From JAICQQ01 sp965651135 (GTDB taxonomy: Bacteria > Myxococcota_A > Polyangia > Polyangiales > Polyangiaceae): DNA of 8,680 bases. A program made the position numbers and the translations under genes. The notes beneath the pieces were generated by a model. That model was not told the DNA's origin and searched no databases. It saw only the letters and a list, made by a program, of their open reading frames with translations. The stretch spans positions 1-8,680 of the forward strand of contig CBFGRJ010000310.1 in assembly GCA_965651135.1 (NCBI GenBank). The letters are read 5' to 3'. Shown piece after piece: positions 6,372-8,680 of this stretch (position 1 is the stretch's first letter; every line of letters begins with the position of its first letter).

Positions 6372-7452
6372 GCAAGGCCCCTTCCAAGAGCTCGCGTCCC
6401 TTGGGCTTGATGTGAGCCGATTCGAGTGCCGCGGAGGCGTGAGCGGAGAGCTCGTCGATGCGCGCCTGGACGATACGCCGGGCCCCCGAGCTTTCGAGCA
6501 CTTCGATGGCGCGCTCGAGCTGACGCGGAGTCGCGCGCGCGTTGCCGTACGCTGCCTTCAACGCGCTCAAGCTCGATCCTTTCGCCCGCTTCAACCCCAA
6601 CACCAACAGCGAGGTGCGCTTGCCTGCCTTGATGTCGCCACCGCGCGGTTTGCCGGTGGTCTTTGGTGTGCCGAAGACGCCAATCAGATCATCACACAGC
6701 TGAAAGGCGATGCCGGCGGGCATGGCAAAGCGATCCAGTGCGACCAACAGCTTGCTGGAGCCGCCGGCCAAGATCGCCCCGAGCCTGAGCGGTCCTCGCA
6801 CCGTGTAGCTTCCCGTCTTGAGTGCGTAAGTCGCTTCGATATCCTTGTTCTTGCCCATCAGATCGATCTGCTGTCCCAGCACGGCATCGAGCTGCATTTC
6901 GGCGAAGCAGTTGAAAATGGCTTGAGCTCGCCGAGGAGGCATTTCCAAGCGCGACAGTGCGGCAGTAGCCAAGGCCACGGCGTAGTCACCGGCCAGAATC
7001 GCCGAATGCTCACCCTTCTGTTCCGAGCGAAAGCGTTTGGCCAAATGCGTGTGGACCGTGGGGCCGCCGCGGCGCACCTCGTCCTGATCCATCCAATCGT
7101 CGTGAATCAAGAAGTAAGCTTGCAAGAGCTCGAGGGCCACGCCCGCATCCAGCACCACTTCGAAATCCAGACTCTCGTGAGCCGCACGAAAACCAGCTAC
7201 CGCCAGCGCCGGCCGCAGGCGCTTACCCCCGCGGGCGCACAAATCGCGAACGGCTCCCAGCATTTCGGCCACGTCTTTGCCGAGCGGCCGCGAGGCCTCC
7301 CGATGTTCATCCAAAAATCCGAGCAGGCGCGCGTCCACCTCTGTCTGCACGGTGGGCAACAGCAAGAAAAAGGGATTGGGATGAATGCTTTTGGCGCCCG
7401 CATGACCGCGGCCGCGACCCCGCCCCGAATGGCGCTTTTTGCTTTGGGCCAT
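6346..7452 (-). CDS. Short-chain polyprenyl diphosphate synthase (FPP/GGPP type)
   Basis: The product is a 368-aa trans-isoprenyl diphosphate synthase that condenses IPP onto allylic diphosphates; likely product C15 or C20. Motifs are GGKRLRP (75-81) for IPP binding, the first Asp-rich motif DDWMD (118-122) followed by R127-R128, GQQ (193-195), K212-T213, and the second Asp-rich motif DDLIGVFG (254-261) leading to GGDIKAGKRT (271-280). The first motif has no two-residue insertion, unlike typical bacterial IspA. Y113 and F114, at positions -5 and -4 before the first Asp, are both aromatic, which by established chain-length rules blocks long products. An N-terminal extension of about 25 residues is strongly basic (KKRHSGRGRGRGH at 5-17) and outside the catalytic fold. 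The ATG at 7452 lies only 12 bases after a candidate -10 box, so translation may be near-leaderless. It is the first gene of the operon and consumes the IPP made by the downstream genes. Confidence 0.94.
   Translation of the reverse strand: MAQSKKRHSGRGRGRGHAGAKSIHPNPFFLLLPTVQTEVDARLLGFLDEHREASRPLGKDVAEMLGAVRDLCARGGKRLRPALAVAGFRAAHESLDFEVVLDAGVALELLQAYFLIHDDWMDQDEVRRGGPTVHTHLAKRFRSEQKGEHSAILAGDYAVALATAALSRLEMPPRRAQAIFNCFAEMQLDAVLGQQIDLMGKNKDIEATYALKTGSYTVRGPLRLGAILAGGSSKLLVALDRFAMPAGIAFQLCDDLIGVFGTPKTTGKPRGGDIKAGKRTSLLVLGLKRAKGSSLSALKAAYGNARATPRQLERAIEVLESSGARRIVQARIDELSAHASAALESAHIKPKGRELLEGALRALTQRVQ
6378..6385 (-). promoter_or_regulatory. Ribosome binding site of mevalonate kinase
   Basis: GGAAGGGG on the minus strand lies six bases before the GTG at 6371, inside the end of the prenyl synthase gene. 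It favours the 302-aa form of mevalonate kinase over the 292-aa form starting at ATG 6341, which has no comparable site. Confidence 0.5.
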
Positions 7453-7453
7453 C

Positions 7454-7470
7454 TAGATCCGCTGAATCTA
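7454..7470. repeat. Inverted repeat over the minus -10 and start region
   Basis: TAGAT, seven bases, then ATCTA forms a 5-bp inverted repeat that covers the -10 box and presumed transcription start of the mevalonate operon. Its position would suit a repressor site, but arms of five bases can arise by chance. Confidence 0.35.
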
Positions 7471-7493
7471 TGGAGCGCCCGGCGGACTGTCAA
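7465..7493 (-). promoter_or_regulatory. Sigma-70-like promoter of the mevalonate operon
   Basis: On the minus strand a perfect TTGACA (7493-7488) is followed after exactly 17 bases by TAGATT (7470-7465), four of six matches to TATAAT. Transcription would start near 7459-7458, only about six bases before the ATG of the prenyl synthase, leaving almost no leader. It would drive all seven minus-strand genes, whose junctions leave little room for other strong promoters. Confidence 0.62.
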
Positions 7494-7513
7494 CTCGTGT
7501 TGGCGGCGCGATT

Positions 7514-7535
7514 GTCGAGCTTTCTCGAGCTCGAC
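7514..7535. repeat. 8-bp palindrome between the two divergent -35 boxes
   Basis: GTCGAGCT and AGCTCGAC are perfect inverted arms separated by six bases. The centre (about 7524.5) is within five bases of the midpoint of the mirrored TTGACAG boxes. This is a candidate binding site for a dimeric regulator shared by both units. A hairpin in RNA is possible but neither predicted transcript would include it. Confidence 0.5.
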
Positions 7536-7546
7536 GCGTGCTTTGC

Positions 7547-7575
7547 TTGACAGAACGGCGCTCTCGTCTCAGTTG
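7547..7575 (+). promoter_or_regulatory. Possible promoter of the isomerase gene
   Basis: A perfect TTGACA (7547-7552) lies 43 bases before the isomerase ATG. At 17 bases spacing the -10 position reads CAGTTG, and the neighbouring frames are no better, so the match rests on the -35 box alone. Activation by a bound protein, or another sigma factor, would explain a weak -10. Confidence 0.3.
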
Positions 7576-7588
7576 TCACCTCGAAAGC

Positions 7589-7594
7589 AGGAGG
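7589..7594 (+). promoter_or_regulatory. Strong but oddly placed ribosome binding site of fni
   Basis: AGGAGG, a perfect anti-Shine-Dalgarno match, ends one base before the ATG at 7596. Usual spacing is about five to nine bases. GAAAG at 7583-7587 has more normal spacing but is weaker. No in-frame ATG, GTG or TTG follows at a better distance before the conserved N-terminal motif. Confidence 0.45.
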
Positions 7595-7595
7595 C

Positions 7596-8651
7596 ATGAG
7601 CGAGATTACCCGCCGCAAGGCCGATCACCTCGACTTGGCAGCGCACGGCGACGTGGCTTTTCACAAAACCACCACGCTGTTCGAATGCGTCCGCCTGGTG
7701 CATGACGCCCTGCCCGATCTCGACTTCGCCTCGCTGAACACCGAAACCAAGATCTTGGGCAAAACCTTGAAGGCCCCGATCCTCATCGCAGCCATGACAG
7801 GCGGCACCGAGCGCGCCGGGCGTATCAACCGGGAGCTGGCGTCGATAGCCGAAGAGTACGGCTATGCGTTCGGGCTGGGCAGCCAGCGCGCCATGCACAA
7901 AGACGCGCGGGTCAGTGACTCGTTTTCGGTGCGCGATGTGGCGCCGTCCGCGTTGATCCTCGGCAATGTGGGTGTGGTGCAAGCGCGTGAGCTGCCTACG
8001 GCCGAGCTGGAGGCCCTGCTCCAGCGGGTCGGCGCCGACGCACTCTGTGTTCATCTGAACCCGGCCATGGAGCTGATCCAGAGCGACGGCGATCGAGATT
8101 TCACCGGTGGGCTCGAAACCATCGCTCGACTCGTCGAAGAGCTGAGCGTGCCAGTAGTGGCCAAAGAAACCGGTTGCGGGCTATCTCCGCACGTGCTGCG
8201 GCGTCTCCAGTCGGTGGGTGTTCGTCATGTGGACGTGTCGGGTGCAGGGGGCACGAGCTGGGTCGGTGTCGAAACCCGGCGCGCCGACACGGCGCAGCGG
8301 GCGCTGGGTGAGGCTTTTTGGGAATGGGGGATCCCGACTGCAGCCAGCGTGGCCTACGCCGCTCGCTATGGTTTCGAAACCGTCTTCGCAACGGGCGGAA
8401 TGCGCAGCGGTCTCGACATTGCGAAAGCCATAGCACTCGGGGCCAGCGCCGGGGGCATCGCACGGCACGTGCTGGTGGCGCTCGAGACCGGTGGTCGAGC
8501 CGCCGCCGTGGAGTTTTTGCGAGGCGTAGAAGCCGAGGTCAAGAGCGCCATGCTGCTCACCGGGCAAGGCTCCGTGGCTTCGCTGCGGCAAGCTCCACGC
8601 GTCGTGACCGGCGAGCTAAAAGACTGGCTAGGGCCTGTGGACACTTTGTGA
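7596..8651 (+). CDS. fni: Type 2 isopentenyl-diphosphate delta-isomerase (FMN-dependent)
   Basis: The product is a 351-aa TIM-barrel flavoenzyme that interconverts IPP and DMAPP using reduced FMN and Mg2+. Motifs: RRKADHL (6-12) with R7, K8 and H11 for substrate diphosphate, KAPILIAAMTGGT (59-71), GLGSQRAM (93-100), HLNPAMEL (153-160), GDRDF (165-169), K190 in VVAKETGCG (187-195), DVSGAGGTSW (213-222), and the phosphate-binding TGGMRSG (266-272). Length is typical (about 330-360). The family motif HxNxxQE has Met158 in place of the conserved Gln (Gln160 in the Sulfolobus shibatae enzyme), while H153, N155 and the metal-binding E159 remain. The start ATG at 7596 gives the standard N-terminus, although its Shine-Dalgarno is only one base away. 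It is divergent from the mevalonate operon and provides DMAPP for the prenyl synthase at that operon's head. Identity is secure; the effect of Met158 is unknown. Confidence 0.95.
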   Translation: MSEITRRKADHLDLAAHGDVAFHKTTTLFECVRLVHDALPDLDFASLNTETKILGKTLKAPILIAAMTGGTERAGRINRELASIAEEYGYAFGLGSQRAMHKDARVSDSFSVRDVAPSALILGNVGVVQARELPTAELEALLQRVGADALCVHLNPAMELIQSDGDRDFTGGLETIARLVEELSVPVVAKETGCGLSPHVLRRLQSVGVRHVDVSGAGGTSWVGVETRRADTAQRALGEAFWEWGIPTAASVAYAARYGFETVFATGGMRSGLDIAKAIALGASAGGIARHVLVALETGGRAAAVEFLRGVEAEVKSAMLLTGQGSVASLRQAPRVVTGELKDWLGPVDTL

Positions 8652-8653
8652 GC

Positions 8654-8680
8654 TTGACATGCGTTCAGTATGGCGTATGT
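8654..8680 (+). promoter_or_regulatory. Possible promoter cut by the window edge
   Basis: A perfect TTGACA (8654-8659), three bases after the isomerase stop, is followed after 16 bases by TATGT at the last five positions, compatible with a TATGTN -10 box. This suggests that a plus-strand gene beyond the window has its own promoter. The last base of the -10 is not visible. Confidence 0.35.

Larger units (their letters stand above)
7453..7595. promoter_or_regulatory. Divergent intergenic control region
   Basis: This 143-bp gap separates the minus-strand prenyl synthase/mevalonate operon from the plus-strand isomerase. It holds two TTGACAG boxes in mirror orientation (minus 7493-7487, plus 7547-7553), an 8-bp inverted repeat between them, and a small inverted repeat at the minus -10 box. 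No small gene, tRNA or riboswitch-like fold is apparent by eye. Confidence 0.7.

Noticed and set aside
6121..7599. Long plus-strand open frame of 492 codons opposite mevalonate kinase and the prenyl synthase.
   Set aside because: It lies wholly antisense to two genes with complete catalytic motifs. Its translation is Arg/Ala/Gln-rich with no recognisable domain, as expected for a shadow frame in high-G+C DNA.
1..8680. CRISPR array, tRNA, rRNA, insertion sequence or phage genes.
   Set aside because: No regularly spaced repeats, no transposase or integrase motifs, no terminal inverted repeats and no tRNA-like folds were seen; nearly all bases are accounted for by housekeeping-type genes.

Overview
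The window looks like part of a myxobacterial (order Myxococcales/Polyangiales) or related delta-proteobacterial chromosome. The evidence is high G+C by eye, GTG and TTG starts, tightly overlapping genes, and a bacterial mevalonate pathway instead of the MEP genes common in other Gram-negatives. This assignment is an inference from gene content. No rRNA or other phylogenetic marker is present.

Layout: there are two divergent transcription units. From 7452 down to 51 on the minus strand lie seven genes. They are a short-chain polyprenyl diphosphate synthase, mevalonate kinase, diphosphomevalonate decarboxylase, a phosphomevalonate kinase-like GHMP kinase, class II HMG-CoA reductase, a HisC-type aminotransferase and a TPR lipoprotein. 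Most junctions are 4-nt stop/start overlaps (GTGA, ATGA, TTGA), so this is almost certainly one translationally coupled operon. On the plus strand, 7596-8651 encodes type 2 (FMN-dependent) isopentenyl diphosphate isomerase. The 143-bp gap between them holds a good sigma-70-like promoter for the big operon, a mirrored second TTGACAG box, and an 8-bp palindrome between the two.

How the genes work together: HMG-CoA is reduced to mevalonate, phosphorylated twice, and decarboxylated to IPP. IPP is isomerised to DMAPP and condensed to a C15/C20 prenyl diphosphate. Every step from HMG-CoA to the prenyl chain is encoded here. HMG-CoA synthase and acetoacetyl-CoA thiolase are not in the window. HisC and the TPR lipoprotein are coupled to the end of the operon without an obvious role in isoprenoid synthesis.

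Most of the window is a recognisable pathway, not a new system. The points most worth a second look are a Met in place of the conserved catalytic Gln in the isomerase, the paired aromatic residues before the first Asp-rich motif of the prenyl synthase, the symmetric divergent control region with a near-leaderless operon start, and the coupled hisC/TPR tail.
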